A stretch of 64,000 nucleotides of DNA from an uncultured Collinsella sp. (GCA_902496275.1 CABVAC010000001.1:127949-191948), one strand, 5' to 3'; shown: positions 9,042-18,030, numbered from the stretch's first letter. Numbers and translations: made by a program. Notes: generated by a model from the letters alone, not told the origin.

Positions 9042-9308
9042 ATGGAGCTCATCGCAATCCACCCCCACGCCCTCAAACACGGGCTGACGGAGACGGATAT
9101 CACCTGCGCCTGGAACTCCGCTTTTGCATGGTTCAGGCGTGATCTTGAAAACGGAGGTATCGATTACGTTCTCGTTGGACTTGATGGAAGAAGCCGTCTC
9201 ATGGAGCTCATCGCTCGATATTGCTCCAATCGAGATGGCTATATCATTTACCACGCCCTTGTCCCTCCTACGCGCAAGGTGCTCAGGGAAATCGGGATCA
9301 ATCGATAG
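9042..9308 (+). CDS. Probable toxin of a type II TA-like pair
   Basis: A small 88-residue protein (starts MELIAIHPHALKHGLTE) with a BrnT-like layout: an opening histidine/basic segment HPHALKHGLTETDI, then strands YVLVGLDGRSRLMEL and a final YIIYHALVPPTRKVL. BrnT toxins are RNases of the RelE fold and are also encoded before their antitoxin. The similarity is only of pattern and I am not sure of the family. Start ATG 9042 follows GAGAGG. The downstream gene begins 8 bp after the stop, its ribosome site overlapping that stop, which implies coupled translation. Confidence 0.55.
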   Translation: MELIAIHPHALKHGLTETDITCAWNSAFAWFRRDLENGGIDYVLVGLDGRSRLMELIARYCSNRDGYIIYHALVPPTRKVLREIGINR

Positions 9309-9316
9309 GAGGCGCT

Positions 9317-9583
9317 ATGGACGCTAAGCAACTCGAAAAGATGATCGGATTTGCCCCCGGAGAGTTGGAGAAAGCCGCGGAGGCATACGAAAAAGATGAG
9401 TGGCCGAAGGGTCGCACCATCAAGCTGGGAAGGCCGTCGATCTCTGATGAGCCAAGCGTTGTTTTATCGGCACGTGTGGGTGAATCGGTTCTTGAAGCGT
9501 TTGACGAGAAGGCAAAGCGCCATGGGCAAACACGCACAGAGCGACTCAGAGAACTCATTACCCTTGACGCAATGATTGCCTAG
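9317..9583 (+). CDS. Probable ribbon-helix-helix antitoxin
   Basis: An 88-residue protein, charged at the N-terminus, whose C-terminal half reads as a CopG/BrnA-type ribbon-helix-helix: a strand (SVVLSARVGESVLEAFDE) followed by helices KAKRHGQTRTERLRELI. Such proteins bind the toxin and repress the operon. Start ATG 9317 has AGGAGG overlapping the upstream gene's stop codon. It fits the palindromic operator at 9006-9027. Confidence 0.6.
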   Translation: MDAKQLEKMIGFAPGELEKAAEAYEKDEWPKGRTIKLGRPSISDEPSVVLSARVGESVLEAFDEKAKRHGQTRTERLRELITLDAMIA

Positions 9584-9603
9584 TCCCCCACCGAATCCAA
9601 ACA

Positions 9604-9658
9604 TGTACGCCAGCATCCAAAGTCGACATTTTTCGACATCTTTGGATGCTGACGTACA
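9604..9658. terminator. Long hairpin after the TA-like pair
   Basis: Arms TGTACGCCAGCATCCAAAG (9604-9622) and its complement (9640-9658) match in 18 of 19 positions, enclosing an inner GTCGA/TCGAC hairpin. It lies between the antitoxin gene and the next palindromic repeat. It could terminate both converging transcripts or be a separate repeat element. Confidence 0.6.
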
Positions 9659-9673
9659 GCTTTTGCAACATAG

Positions 9674-9723
9674 TCATTGGGGACGTTCTTAAATGGTTAG
9701 CCGTTAAAGAACGTCCCCAATGA
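9674..9723. repeat. REPIN-like palindrome, copy 2
   Basis: The same 17-bp arms as the copy at 7348 (9674-9690 and 9707-9723), with a loop differing at one or two bases and the same CTAGCTAGCCGT tail. The tail contains the stop codon of the convergent dus gene at 9728-9730. Confidence 0.85.
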
Positions 9724-9727
9724 CTAG

Positions 9728-10681
9728 CTAGCCGTGGAAGCGGGCTATGGGCGCAAGTGGCTGCTCGCGAAAGACGCGATCGACGGCGGCGCGGTATTCG
9801 TCGACCTTTTTAGTCTTGCGTACGAGCTTGTGAACGGTAGCAGGATCGGCGAAAGCGCACTTGGCGTAGAACCACCACTCCTTCATACGAAAGACCGCGT
9901 TGCCGCCAATCTCTTCTGCATAGACCGCAAACAGAGTGTCGTGGAAACGCTGCAGTTCGGCTGCCGTGGCAGCAGGACCGCCCTTAACCATGCGAGCCAG
10001 AGCGGGGTTCGCGAGCAGGCCACGCCCCAACATCACATGGCGCGTGCCGGGATAGGCCTCCACCAGCGCGTCCATATCCTCAAGATCAAAAATATCGCCG
10101 TTATAGGCAACCGGGAACGGCGCACGCTCCAGCGTCTCGCCATAAAACTCCTTGCGCGGCGAGCCCGTATAACGGTCCTTCTGTACGCGCGGGTGCACAA
10201 TCAGCTCTGCCAACGGCATGCGGCAATACAGATCGAGCACACGTTCATACTCGTCATCGCGTTCCAACCCCAGCCTGGTCTTTACCGATACCGGCAACGG
10301 CGACCGCTCGCACACATCGCTTAAGAACGCCTCGAGCTCGTCGAGATTGCGCAAGAAACCCGAGCCCTTGCCCTTGGCGACAACCGTTCCCGAGGGGCAG
10401 CCAAGGTTGAGATTGACCTCGCGGTAGCCCATGTCGGCGAGCACCTGTGCCGCCCACACAAACTCGTCCGCGTTCTTGGACATGAGCTGGGGCACTACGT
10501 TGAGCCCCTGGTTGTTGGCAGGATCGATCTCCTTAAACGCCTTGCCGCCAAAGCGGTTTCCCACCCGCGGCGGCGGCAAAAACGGCGTGTAATAGCAATC
10601 GAGTGCACCGAAGCACTCCGCATGCACGCGACGGAACACATGCCCGGTAATCCCCTCCATAGGGGCCAACGATAGAATCAT
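9728..10681 (-). CDS. tRNA-dihydrouridine synthase family protein
   Basis: A 317-residue FMN-dependent TIM-barrel enzyme that reduces uridines in tRNA D-loops. Motifs: N-terminal LAPMEGITGHVFR, the conserved NLGCPSGTVVAKGKGS containing the catalytic cysteine near residue 95, SVKTRLG, and YNGDI followed by MLGRGLLANP. The length and PMEGIT motif resemble the DusC/short Dus branch. ATG at 10681 follows AGAAGAG. Its stop codon lies inside a palindromic repeat that borders the accessory cassette. Confidence 0.92.
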   Translation of the reverse strand: MILSLAPMEGITGHVFRRVHAECFGALDCYYTPFLPPPRVGNRFGGKAFKEIDPANNQGLNVVPQLMSKNADEFVWAAQVLADMGYREVNLNLGCPSGTVVAKGKGSGFLRNLDELEAFLSDVCERSPLPVSVKTRLGLERDDEYERVLDLYCRMPLAELIVHPRVQKDRYTGSPRKEFYGETLERAPFPVAYNGDIFDLEDMDALVEAYPGTRHVMLGRGLLANPALARMVKGGPAATAAELQRFHDTLFAVYAEEIGGNAVFRMKEWWFYAKCAFADPATVHKLVRKTKKVDEYRAAVDRVFREQPLAPIARFHG

Positions 10682-10706
10682 CTACTCTTCTCTCATATCA
10701 ACGAAC

Positions 10707-10733
10707 GTGGCAAAGGGACTGCCCCTTTGTCAC
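10707..10733. repeat. REP-like palindrome GTGrCAAAGGG
   Basis: Arms GTGGCAAAGGG (10707-10717) and CCCTTTGTCAC (10723-10733), one mismatch. Same family as the perfect copy at 20568-20600. It sits between dus and the ABC transporter, 2 bp from the latter's stop codon. Confidence 0.75.
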
Positions 10734-10734
10734 A

Positions 10735-13700
10735 TTATTCGGAGCGCAGGGCCTCCACGGGATCCTTCCTGGACGCGCTACGGGCCGGCAGCAGGCCAGC
10801 GACAACCGTCAGCAGCACCGAAATTGCAATGAGCACCAGCGCATCCTGCACGGGCAGGCTCATCAGATTGGGTACCTGTTTGGCAGTAAGCGCCCAGGTA
10901 TTAACCGGGAAGCTCACGGCCACCACGACGACAATGGCAAAGACGCCGGCAATGAGGCCCTCGATAAAGGTCTCGGCGTTGAACACGTTTGCCACGTTAC
11001 GCTTCGACGCGCCAATCGCGCGCAGGATGCCAATCTCCTTTTTGCGCTCCAGCACGCTGATGTACGTGATGATGCCGATCATGATGGAGCTCACCACCAG
11101 GCTGATACTCACGAATGCGATGAGCACCAAGCTGATGGTATTCACGATATCAGTCACCGAGCCCATGATGATGCCCATGTAGTCGGTGTACGAGATTGCC
11201 TGCTCGTCGTGGCCGGCGGCTTTGACCTGCTTGTTGTACGCATCGATATGGTCGAGTACGCGCTCCTTGGCCTCAAAGTCACGCGGGAAAATCTTGACCG
11301 AGATGGGGTCCGCCTCGTCCGCATAACCCAGTGTGGTCAGGTTGTTGTCATAGGTAAGCTGCGATGCCTTGGCATAACTCATCATGAGCGAACTCAGATC
11401 CTCGGCGTCCATGTTGAAATGGATGGCACGAGCAAAGGCGCTCGCATCCACGTGCATGGCGCTCGCCAAGTTGGCAAAACTCGAAGACATCTGCGTCGCC
11501 ATCTGGTCCATAAGCCCCGCTGCGCCCGCCTTGAGCTGGGACGATACCGTCGACGCTATCTGCTCGCTAATTGTCTTCATCATCTGATCCATAGCCCGCT
11601 GCAGATACGGAGCCAGCTGCTTTTGCACATAGTCGGTCATCACCTGCTGCAGGCGCTCGGCCAGGGCATCGCCGCCGAGCGCTTTTAGCTGGGCAAGGAT
11701 TTGCTGGGCCGTGGCATCATTCTCAAGATACGTCGAGAATGCGGCGGCGAGCTTTGACGCGTCCTTAAGATTATCGGGCGACAGCGCCTTAAACTGATCA
11801 GACTGCAAAAAGCCCTCAAACAGCTGGTTGGCTAGTGTTCCCACCTGCTGCATTTGCTCGGGCGTGAGTTCCAGACCGTCAAAGATACCCGAGAAATCTG
11901 GGGTTGGCGCTTTTGCCATGATGTCGCTGAAGTCGATGTCCTTGCCAACGCCCGAAAGGTCAATGTCCAGCCCGGACAAGTCAAGACCCGACAGGTCCAT
12001 ACCGCCGGCAACACCCGAGAGCGCGGAGGTATCGAACGAGAACGCGCTCTTGAGCGCCGCCTCGTCCACACTGAACATGCTGCCCAGATCAACGCCTTGC
12101 TTGGCCTCGCCTTGCAGTTCGTCGAAGGTTTTGCCCGTAAAGACATCCGTCTCGGGGTGGGCAAGCTGCTCCTGCACAATCTGCGAATTTGCGGCGCGCT
12201 CCATAAGCTGGCGAGTCAGCGCATGCGTGTAGGCAATGCCCGGGGACAACGCGCTCGCGTTGGCGGTCTCGTTGGGTCGCACCACGCCCACAATGTGCAC
12301 GTCGATACCGTCGGCAACCTTGGCGGCCATAAAGTCGGTGTCGCCAGACATATCGGTCCATATGCCGGTCTCTTCGTTTTTGCGATACGCATCGGCCGGC
12401 GACAGCACCTTAAACGTCGTGGACAGCGCATCGTCGTAGGTAAATTCGGTGCCGGTCTCGGGCGTTTCGACCCCACCGTCAGCCGTCATAGCGCTGTTTA
12501 CCAGATCGTTAAGCTCATCGATATCCAGCGCGCCGATGCTGTAGAGCGTGTAGTCGCCCACCGTGCCACGACTCGAGAGCACCATCACGGCTTCGTTGGC
12601 AGACGTGGGCCAATGACCGGCGACGACATCGTACTGGCTGTCGAGCAGGCTCTGGTCGTCAATCATCTCGTTAAAGACCGAGGTTCCCATGGATTCCATG
12701 CTCACCGTTGCCGCCGAGCTCGCGCCTCCGCTCATTGCCTCGGTCATAGCGTTGGGAACAAGCCGAACGGGCTTCTCGTCACCCTTACCCGCACGATAGA
12801 CAACCGGCGTCACGCCGTAGCCGTACTGGATAGCGTTGACCTCTTTGTCGATACCGTCGCCACCGGCATCGAGCCATGCCTTAAAGCTCGTCATGTCGTT
12901 GGACTTAACGCTCGCAAACATATCCTTTACAGCCGTGACCACGGGAATCTTATCGGTTCCCTGAGCCTTGCCGCCGGCACTGTCGTCGGACGAATCCACG
13001 TTTTCAGACGAGCCATCATCCACAGCCCCCTGTCCGCCCATCATGGACGACAGGTCGTAATCCTGCTTGGAAATGGTGAGCGGGTAGCTCGAGAGCGTAT
13101 CCTCCTCGACCTTTTTGATGTAGCCGTTTACGCCGTTGGAGAGCGCCAGGATCGCCGCGATACCGATAATGCCAATCGAGCCCGCAAAGGCAGTCATGGC
13201 CGTGCGGCCCTTCTTGGTCATGAGGTTTCGGGCAGAAAGCCCCAGCGCCGTCACAAAGCTCATCGAGGTTTTGCGCGTAGGCTTGGCCTCGCGGCGCGTG
13301 GCGTCGGCGACGTCGAAAGGATCGGAATCGTCGGTGATTTTGCCGTCCGCCAGGTTAACGATGCGCGTGGCGTACTGGTACGCCAGCTCGGGATTGTGCG
13401 TGACCATGATGACCAGGCGGTCGCGCGCAACGTCCTTAAGCAAATCCATGACCTGTACGGATGTCGTCGAATCCAAAGCGCCGGTCGGCTCGTCGGCCAG
13501 CACAATCTCGGGATCATTGATCAGGGCGCGGGCAATGGCCACGCGTTGCATCTGTCCACCCGAAAGCTGACTCGGGCGCTTGTTCACGTGCTCGCCCAGG
13601 CCAACTGCCTCGAGCGCCTCGCGCGCACGCTGGCGGCGCTCGGCATGCCCCACGCCCGTGAGCGTGAGCGCCAGCTCCACGTTTTCCAAAATAGTCTGAT

Positions 13701-13989
13701 GTGGAATGAGGTTATAGCTCTGGAACACAAAACCGATGCGGTTGTTGCGGTAGGCATCCCAGTCGCGGTCGCGGAAGTCCTTAGTCGAAATACCGTCGAT
13801 CAGCAGATCGCCGGAATCGAAATGGTCCAGACCGCCAATGACGTTGAGCATCGTAGTTTTGCCCGAGCCCGAAGGGCCCAGGATGGCCACGAACTCGTTA
13901 TCGCGAAAAGCTAGGCTCACGTTGTCGAGCGCCACCTGCGTAAACGACTGCGTGACATACCTCTTGCAAATATCTTTGAGCTCCAGCAT
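10735..13989 (-). CDS. ABC transporter, fused ATPase and FtsX-type permease (MacB-like)
   Basis: A 1084-residue fusion. Residues 1-230 are an ABC ATPase with Walker A GPSGSGKT, signature LSGGQMQRVAIARAL and Walker B VLADEPTGALDS. A first TM helix near residue 265-290 (TAFAGSIGIIGIAAILAL) is followed by a large extracytoplasmic region of about 600 residues rich in Ala, Ser, Asp and Gln, then three TM helices of an FtsX domain ending in LPARSASRKDPVEALR. The architecture is MacB-like (type VII ABC: mechanotransmission rather than substrate transport), but with an unusually long helical outer domain. ATG 13989 has GGGAGAGG; an upstream TTG at 13998 is less likely. Such actinobacterial transporters are often tied to antimicrobial peptide resistance. 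Confidence 0.88.
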   Translation of the reverse strand: MLELKDICKRYVTQSFTQVALDNVSLAFRDNEFVAILGPSGSGKTTMLNVIGGLDHFDSGDLLIDGISTKDFRDRDWDAYRNNRIGFVFQSYNLIPHQTILENVELALTLTGVGHAERRQRAREALEAVGLGEHVNKRPSQLSGGQMQRVAIARALINDPEIVLADEPTGALDSTTSVQVMDLLKDVARDRLVIMVTHNPELAYQYATRIVNLADGKITDDSDPFDVADATRREAKPTRKTSMSFVTALGLSARNLMTKKGRTAMTAFAGSIGIIGIAAILALSNGVNGYIKKVEEDTLSSYPLTISKQDYDLSSMMGGQGAVDDGSSENVDSSDDSAGGKAQGTDKIPVVTAVKDMFASVKSNDMTSFKAWLDAGGDGIDKEVNAIQYGYGVTPVVYRAGKGDEKPVRLVPNAMTEAMSGGASSAATVSMESMGTSVFNEMIDDQSLLDSQYDVVAGHWPTSANEAVMVLSSRGTVGDYTLYSIGALDIDELNDLVNSAMTADGGVETPETGTEFTYDDALSTTFKVLSPADAYRKNEETGIWTDMSGDTDFMAAKVADGIDVHIVGVVRPNETANASALSPGIAYTHALTRQLMERAANSQIVQEQLAHPETDVFTGKTFDELQGEAKQGVDLGSMFSVDEAALKSAFSFDTSALSGVAGGMDLSGLDLSGLDIDLSGVGKDIDFSDIMAKAPTPDFSGIFDGLELTPEQMQQVGTLANQLFEGFLQSDQFKALSPDNLKDASKLAAAFSTYLENDATAQQILAQLKALGGDALAERLQQVMTDYVQKQLAPYLQRAMDQMMKTISEQIASTVSSQLKAGAAGLMDQMATQMSSSFANLASAMHVDASAFARAIHFNMDAEDLSSLMMSYAKASQLTYDNNLTTLGYADEADPISVKIFPRDFEAKERVLDHIDAYNKQVKAAGHDEQAISYTDYMGIIMGSVTDIVNTISLVLIAFVSISLVVSSIMIGIITYISVLERKKEIGILRAIGASKRNVANVFNAETFIEGLIAGVFAIVVVVAVSFPVNTWALTAKQVPNLMSLPVQDALVLIAISVLLTVVAGLLPARSASRKDPVEALRSE

Positions 13990-14021
13990 GGACGGCAACC
14001 TCTCCCGCGCGGGCGCACTCG

Positions 14022-14131
14022 CCCGCTCTCCCCCGCCGTTCGTATTCGACGCGTCTGTCCTACTCTATTCCCATTTTCTGCCGACACCAGTAAGGAATGT
14101 AACGAACCGCGCCAAAAAACGAACGGGACAC
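14022..14131. repeat. Direct repeat DR1 flanking the agmatine block
   Basis: This segment upstream of the ABC transporter gene is repeated at 20422-20528. The first 50 bases match in 49 positions (from CCCGCTCTCCCCCGCCG through CTACTCTATTCC) and the remainder at roughly three quarters, ending in ACGAACGGGAC. The two copies bracket the agmatine-deiminase block. Confidence 0.85.
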
Positions 14132-14174
14132 GGCAAAGGGACGGTCCCTCTGCTTTGGATGCCGAACACAAAAA

Positions 14175-14198
14175 GGGCATCGACGTAAGTCGATGCCC
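14175..14198 (-). terminator. Rho-independent terminator of the first MFS gene
   Basis: GGGCATCGAC stem, 4-base loop, complementary arm; read on the minus strand it is followed by TTTTTGTG. It lies about 50 bp beyond the MFS stop codon. Confidence 0.85.
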
Positions 14199-14249
14199 CA
14201 AATAGGACATGCGGTATGCCCTGTCGACCATGCCTAAAACGAACTTAGC

Positions 14250-15515
14250 TTATTCGTCCCAGGAAAGGTTCTTTCCGGTCTTCTTGGCCAGCAGCAAGAA
14301 CAGACCGATGATGACGTTGCATGCGATGCAGAAGATGAAGACACCCTGGAAAGAGCCGGCAAGCTCATAGACCTTCATCATAACGGGCATGCCGAAGGCG
14401 CCGACGATATAGCCCACGGAGCAAATCAGCGCGAAGATGCGACCGAAATCACGAGAGCCAAAGACATCCATGACCAAAACGGTCAGAGCGGTGCCGGCGA
14501 TGACATACATGACGTCGTTTACGCCTGCGGCGAGAATGCTGAGCGTCGAGTTGCCGCTACTCATCATGAGCATGACAAAGGAGAGGATGGAGACGGCAAG
14601 CCAACCCAGAATGGCCTTCGTGCTGCCGAACTTATCGCAAGTGGTACCGACTATCGGGTTAAGGAACAGGTCGAAGAGCGATGCGGCGGAAACCATGAAG
14701 CCGCCCACCATGGGGCTAAAACCAACCTCGGAAGCATACGTGGGGAAGAGCTGGTTCATGCAGCAGGTGAGCTGAACGAGGCAAAGAAAGCCGATGCAGA
14801 AGAAGAAAGCAGGCGACTTGATAGCGCGCGCATAGCTAACGCCGCGGGCACTTTCCTCGGTCGTCTCCTCGGTCTCAGCGGTCGTCTCGCCTTCGACATA
14901 ACCGTAGGGCAGCATGCCCTTGTCCTGAGGCTTGTAGCGAATGATCAGGATGGAGGCGGGAAGAATTAGCACGGCGGAGACGCCAGCGAGTACCAGATAA
15001 CCAGTCCTCCAACCGGCGGCCTCAATAACAGAGGTGATGACAGGACTCATGATGAGCATGTAAATCGAATTTACAGCCCAAGCGAGGCCAATTGCCAGGC
15101 CACCGGATTTTTTGAACCACTGGTCGATAACATCGGACATGGCAACGCCGGTGGTGAAGGCGAAGCAAACGCCAATCAGGGCGCCAGCGGCGATGAACAT
15201 CCAGACTTCGGTGTAGAAGGCCATGCCTGCACCGGCGGCGAGCAGGATAAGCTCGACGGCGGGGAGCCAAACCTTGCCAACGACCTTGGGGATGAGTTTT
15301 CCAACAAACGGAAGCGCCGCCGCAAGACCAATGAGCGTCGCGGTGAAGTAATACGAGAAGGTGGAGTAGTCAAACCCGAACTCCTCGCACACGGGCGCGA
15401 CGAAGGAGCCGGCGATTACGCTATAGGATCCGGTCGTGCCAGCAGACATGAGGCCGAGCGCGATTACGAGAACCCATGCGTAGACCTTACTGCTCTTTAA
15501 CTTTGCATTTTCCAT
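14250..15515 (-). CDS. MFS transporter, OFA-like, of the agmatine block
   Basis: A 421-residue major facilitator with about 12 hydrophobic helices. The first helix region (LGLMSAGTTGSYSVIAGSF) and the loop MSDVIDQWFKKSGGLAIGLAW resemble the oxalate/formate antiporter-like MFS branch. It is the last gene after the agmatine deiminase and carbamoyltransferase genes, 11 bp after the latter, so it likely imports agmatine or exports a product such as putrescine. It is a close paralogue of the MFS gene at 18893-20173. ATG 15515 follows CTAGGAG; the frame extends to 15548 without a ribosome site. Confidence 0.85.
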   Translation of the reverse strand: MENAKLKSSKVYAWVLVIALGLMSAGTTGSYSVIAGSFVAPVCEEFGFDYSTFSYYFTATLIGLAAALPFVGKLIPKVVGKVWLPAVELILLAAGAGMAFYTEVWMFIAAGALIGVCFAFTTGVAMSDVIDQWFKKSGGLAIGLAWAVNSIYMLIMSPVITSVIEAAGWRTGYLVLAGVSAVLILPASILIIRYKPQDKGMLPYGYVEGETTAETEETTEESARGVSYARAIKSPAFFFCIGFLCLVQLTCCMNQLFPTYASEVGFSPMVGGFMVSAASLFDLFLNPIVGTTCDKFGSTKAILGWLAVSILSFVMLMMSSGNSTLSILAAGVNDVMYVIAGTALTVLVMDVFGSRDFGRIFALICSVGYIVGAFGMPVMMKVYELAGSFQGVFIFCIACNVIIGLFLLLAKKTGKNLSWDE

Positions 15516-15526
15516 TGACACAGCTC

Positions 15527-16591
15527 CTAGAGACCCAAAAGGGCGCACATAACGGCCTTGATGGTGTGCTGGCGATTCTCCGCCTCGCGGAAGATGACCG
15601 AGGCGTTGGCCTCAAAGCACTCATCGGCAATCTCAAAGCCCTCGGTGATGATCTCGCGGTGCAGGTCGTTCTTGCACTGGTCGAGGAGCATCTTGCCAAC
15701 ACGGTGATTTGCGTTGTGAACAGAGGGGAGCTCGTGCATGCAGAAGATGTCGGGGTTATTGGTACGCTTGCACAGCTCGCTGGTGACGCGATAGGGATAC
15801 AGGGACTCGGCGTCGCCCAGCCAAGAGTTGTAGTCGTCGGGATCAAGGACCTCATCGCCGCACTCGGGGTTAACGTAGCGCCACTCCTCGGTAACGATGA
15901 CGTCAACGCCATCCAGGGCATCAAGGTCAGAGGTGATGGTGAAGGTCCTGTTGGGAGCGTACTTGGCGTAGCAGGCCTCGACCTCCTCGATCATTTCCTT
16001 GCACATCTGGTGGCGGAGGTCATCGGGGCCGATGGCGAGGAAGTCCATGTCGAGCATGGCGCACAGACGGCCATACCACACCGGAGCGCCAGCGCAGTTG
16101 CCAACGAAAGCCATCTTCTTGCCGCGGCTCGTGCGCAGGCCGCCCCACTGCTCCTCCATCGTGAGGGCGTCAGCGAGCATCTGGGTCGGGTGGTCACCGA
16201 GCGTAAGGGCGTTGATGACCGGAATGTCAACCAGCTCGGCGATGTCATAGAGGAACTGCTCGTCCTTCTGGGCGCGATAGACGATGAGGTCGTACATGCC
16301 GTTGAAGACGCGCATGGCGTCCTCGATGGTCTCGCAGTCGCCCATGTGGGAGTTGGTCAGATAGGTGAAGCCCATGCCCAGGTCGTTGCAAGAGGTCTCG
16401 AACGCGCAACGAGTACGGGTCGAGCCCCACTCAAAGTTGGCGAGAACGTTCTTGCCGGGGAAGTAACGCTGGTCGACGCCGGACTTCTTCTGGGCCTTAA
16501 GATTCCAGGCAAGATCGATGAGGTAGCGGAAATCCTCGGAGGAGAGATCATGGATGTTGAGGTAGTCGCGACCGCGAAGGCTGTTGTTCAT
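15527..16591 (-). CDS. Putrescine/ornithine carbamoyltransferase family enzyme
   Basis: A 354-residue member of the aspartate/ornithine carbamoyltransferase family. The carbamoyl-phosphate loop is STRTRCAFE (residues 57-65), with HPTQMLAD in the middle. The position normally occupied by HCLP in ornithine enzymes reads MHELPSVHN, so the substrate loop differs. Next to an agmatine deiminase, the expected role is phosphorolysis of N-carbamoylputrescine to putrescine and carbamoyl phosphate, but an ornithine or other ureido substrate is not excluded. ATG 16591 has AAGGAAATAGG. No carbamate kinase gene is nearby to use the carbamoyl phosphate. Confidence 0.85.
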   Translation of the reverse strand: MNNSLRGRDYLNIHDLSSEDFRYLIDLAWNLKAQKKSGVDQRYFPGKNVLANFEWGSTRTRCAFETSCNDLGMGFTYLTNSHMGDCETIEDAMRVFNGMYDLIVYRAQKDEQFLYDIAELVDIPVINALTLGDHPTQMLADALTMEEQWGGLRTSRGKKMAFVGNCAGAPVWYGRLCAMLDMDFLAIGPDDLRHQMCKEMIEEVEACYAKYAPNRTFTITSDLDALDGVDVIVTEEWRYVNPECGDEVLDPDDYNSWLGDAESLYPYRVTSELCKRTNNPDIFCMHELPSVHNANHRVGKMLLDQCKNDLHREIITEGFEIADECFEANASVIFREAENRQHTIKAVMCALLGL

Positions 16592-16634
16592 ACCTATTTC
16601 CTTTCTATCTACTGATAAATAAACGGTGGATGTG

Positions 16635-16666
16635 CCCCCGAGAGAAGCACGGACAACTCTCGGGGG
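16635..16666. promoter_or_regulatory. Perfect intercistronic hairpin
   Basis: CCCCCGAGAG (16635-16644) pairs perfectly with CTCTCGGGGG (16657-16666) across a 12-base loop, between the agmatine deiminase stop and the carbamoyltransferase start. There is no T-run, so it more likely stabilises a processed transcript or partly attenuates than terminates fully. Confidence 0.6.
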
Positions 16667-16712
16667 ACGGTATATGTGGTGCCTGAGCCAGATAGCGCGG
16701 CTCAAGAGCTCG

Positions 16713-17951
16713 CTAGCAGCTGGCTGCCACGTCCTTGGTCCAGCAGTGCACGCCGCCGCCGGACAGGTTAAGCGCGAGAGAGTCGATCATGATGACTTTG
16801 CGATCAGGGAAGCAGCTCTCAAGAACTGCCTTGGCCTGCTCGTCCTTCTCTTTCACGATTTCGTTCATGCCCTCGTGGTAGTAACGCTGGCCAAGAACGA
16901 CGCCATTACAGATCAAGAAGTTGCAGTAGCTCGCTGCGGCATAGAAGTGGACGGGCCCTTCGGGCCAAGGAGTGCCATCCATGAACTTGCCGCCCATTTC
17001 ATCGATGAAGCCCTTGTACAGCTCGTAATCCTCGTCGCCGGGGGCGATGACGACTTCGATCGGCTCGGCGGTGGGCATACGGACAATCTCAAAGGGCTTG
17101 CCCTCCCAGTCCGTCTCTTTGCTCAGAATCTCGTAGGCTGCCTCAATGCGGCGGCGAGACTCCGCGCCAGCCTTGCTCGAAGCGGCCTCTTCATCGGACA
17201 CCTCGGCAAGAAGAATCTTGTTCGGGGTGATAAAGCGGCACATCTCATCGATGTGGGCCGCAAAACTCATGCCGAAGACAGGAGTTCCGTCTTCCTTCTC
17301 GTCGAGAATGCCCAGTCGATAATCATCGTCCTCTAGCATGGGTTGCGGAAGCCAGATGACCTTGTTGAGGCTGTAGATGCGCTTGTACTCGGCCTCTACT
17401 TCCTCTTTCGTGAACTCGGGATTGCGCTTGCGGCATTCCGTGTCCTCGATGGTGATCAGGGTGCCGTGACCGTCAAACTCGCGGTCGCCGCCCTCGGATA
17501 CCATTTCAGAATTCACGATATCAAAGCAACCGAGCGCAACTGCCATGTGAACGGCTGCCTTGCGCGCAGACTGGCACTCCGGGGAGTCCTTGTCCCACAC
17601 GCCGTAGTAGGTCCAAGCGGGGTTGACCATACAGGAATGGCCCTTACCGTCGACCATAATGCTAGGGCCGTTGTCGCGGACATAGAAGTTGGAATCTTCG
17701 AACTGTGTGATCTCGATACGATCGAGGTCGACTCCCTCCTCCTTCAGACGCGAGCAGGCCTCCTCGTAGGAGCCCGGGGTGCCGCAGTTGAGGTTGACCG
17801 TAACGTCGCCATACTCGAGCAGAGCCTTGATTACATCAACGCAGGGCTGGCGGTTATCGAAGCCTTCAGCGCGAATGTAATCGGGAAGCCATGTCACATA
17901 GACGTTGGAGCGCTTCTCAAACTCGCCCGGCATACGATAGTTCTCGTACAT
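16713..17951 (-). CDS. Agmatine deiminase family protein
   Basis: A 412-residue member of the peptidylarginine/agmatine deiminase (PAD_porph) superfamily, converting agmatine to N-carbamoylputrescine and ammonia. Motifs are VRDNGPSIMV (family RDxGP), SEGGDREFDGHGTLI (EGG and DG), FAAHIDEMCRF (catalytic His/Asp) and the C-terminal GGGVHCWTK with the nucleophilic cysteine at about residue 403. ATG at 17951 has GGAAGGA. First gene of a minus-strand operon with the carbamoyltransferase and MFS genes; it is divergent from a TetR regulator, with two operator-like sites between. Confidence 0.88.
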   Translation of the reverse strand: MYENYRMPGEFEKRSNVYVTWLPDYIRAEGFDNRQPCVDVIKALLEYGDVTVNLNCGTPGSYEEACSRLKEEGVDLDRIEITQFEDSNFYVRDNGPSIMVDGKGHSCMVNPAWTYYGVWDKDSPECQSARKAAVHMAVALGCFDIVNSEMVSEGGDREFDGHGTLITIEDTECRKRNPEFTKEEVEAEYKRIYSLNKVIWLPQPMLEDDDYRLGILDEKEDGTPVFGMSFAAHIDEMCRFITPNKILLAEVSDEEAASSKAGAESRRRIEAAYEILSKETDWEGKPFEIVRMPTAEPIEVVIAPGDEDYELYKGFIDEMGGKFMDGTPWPEGPVHFYAAASYCNFLICNGVVLGQRYYHEGMNEIVKEKDEQAKAVLESCFPDRKVIMIDSLALNLSGGGVHCWTKDVAASC

Positions 17952-18030
17952 GGTTGGTCCTTCCGTCGGGTTTCCCGCGATGCTGTCCGGCCGCGACAAT
18001 TAGCGGGGTTTCACCAGTTATAGTACTACT

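Noticed and set aside
9604..9723. Insertion sequence terminal repeats
   Set aside because: The palindromes are short and self-contained and there is no transposase between them; REP-like elements fit better.
11854..13914. 686-codon open frame on the plus strand
   Set aside because: Antisense to the ABC transporter gene; no motif, no ribosome site.
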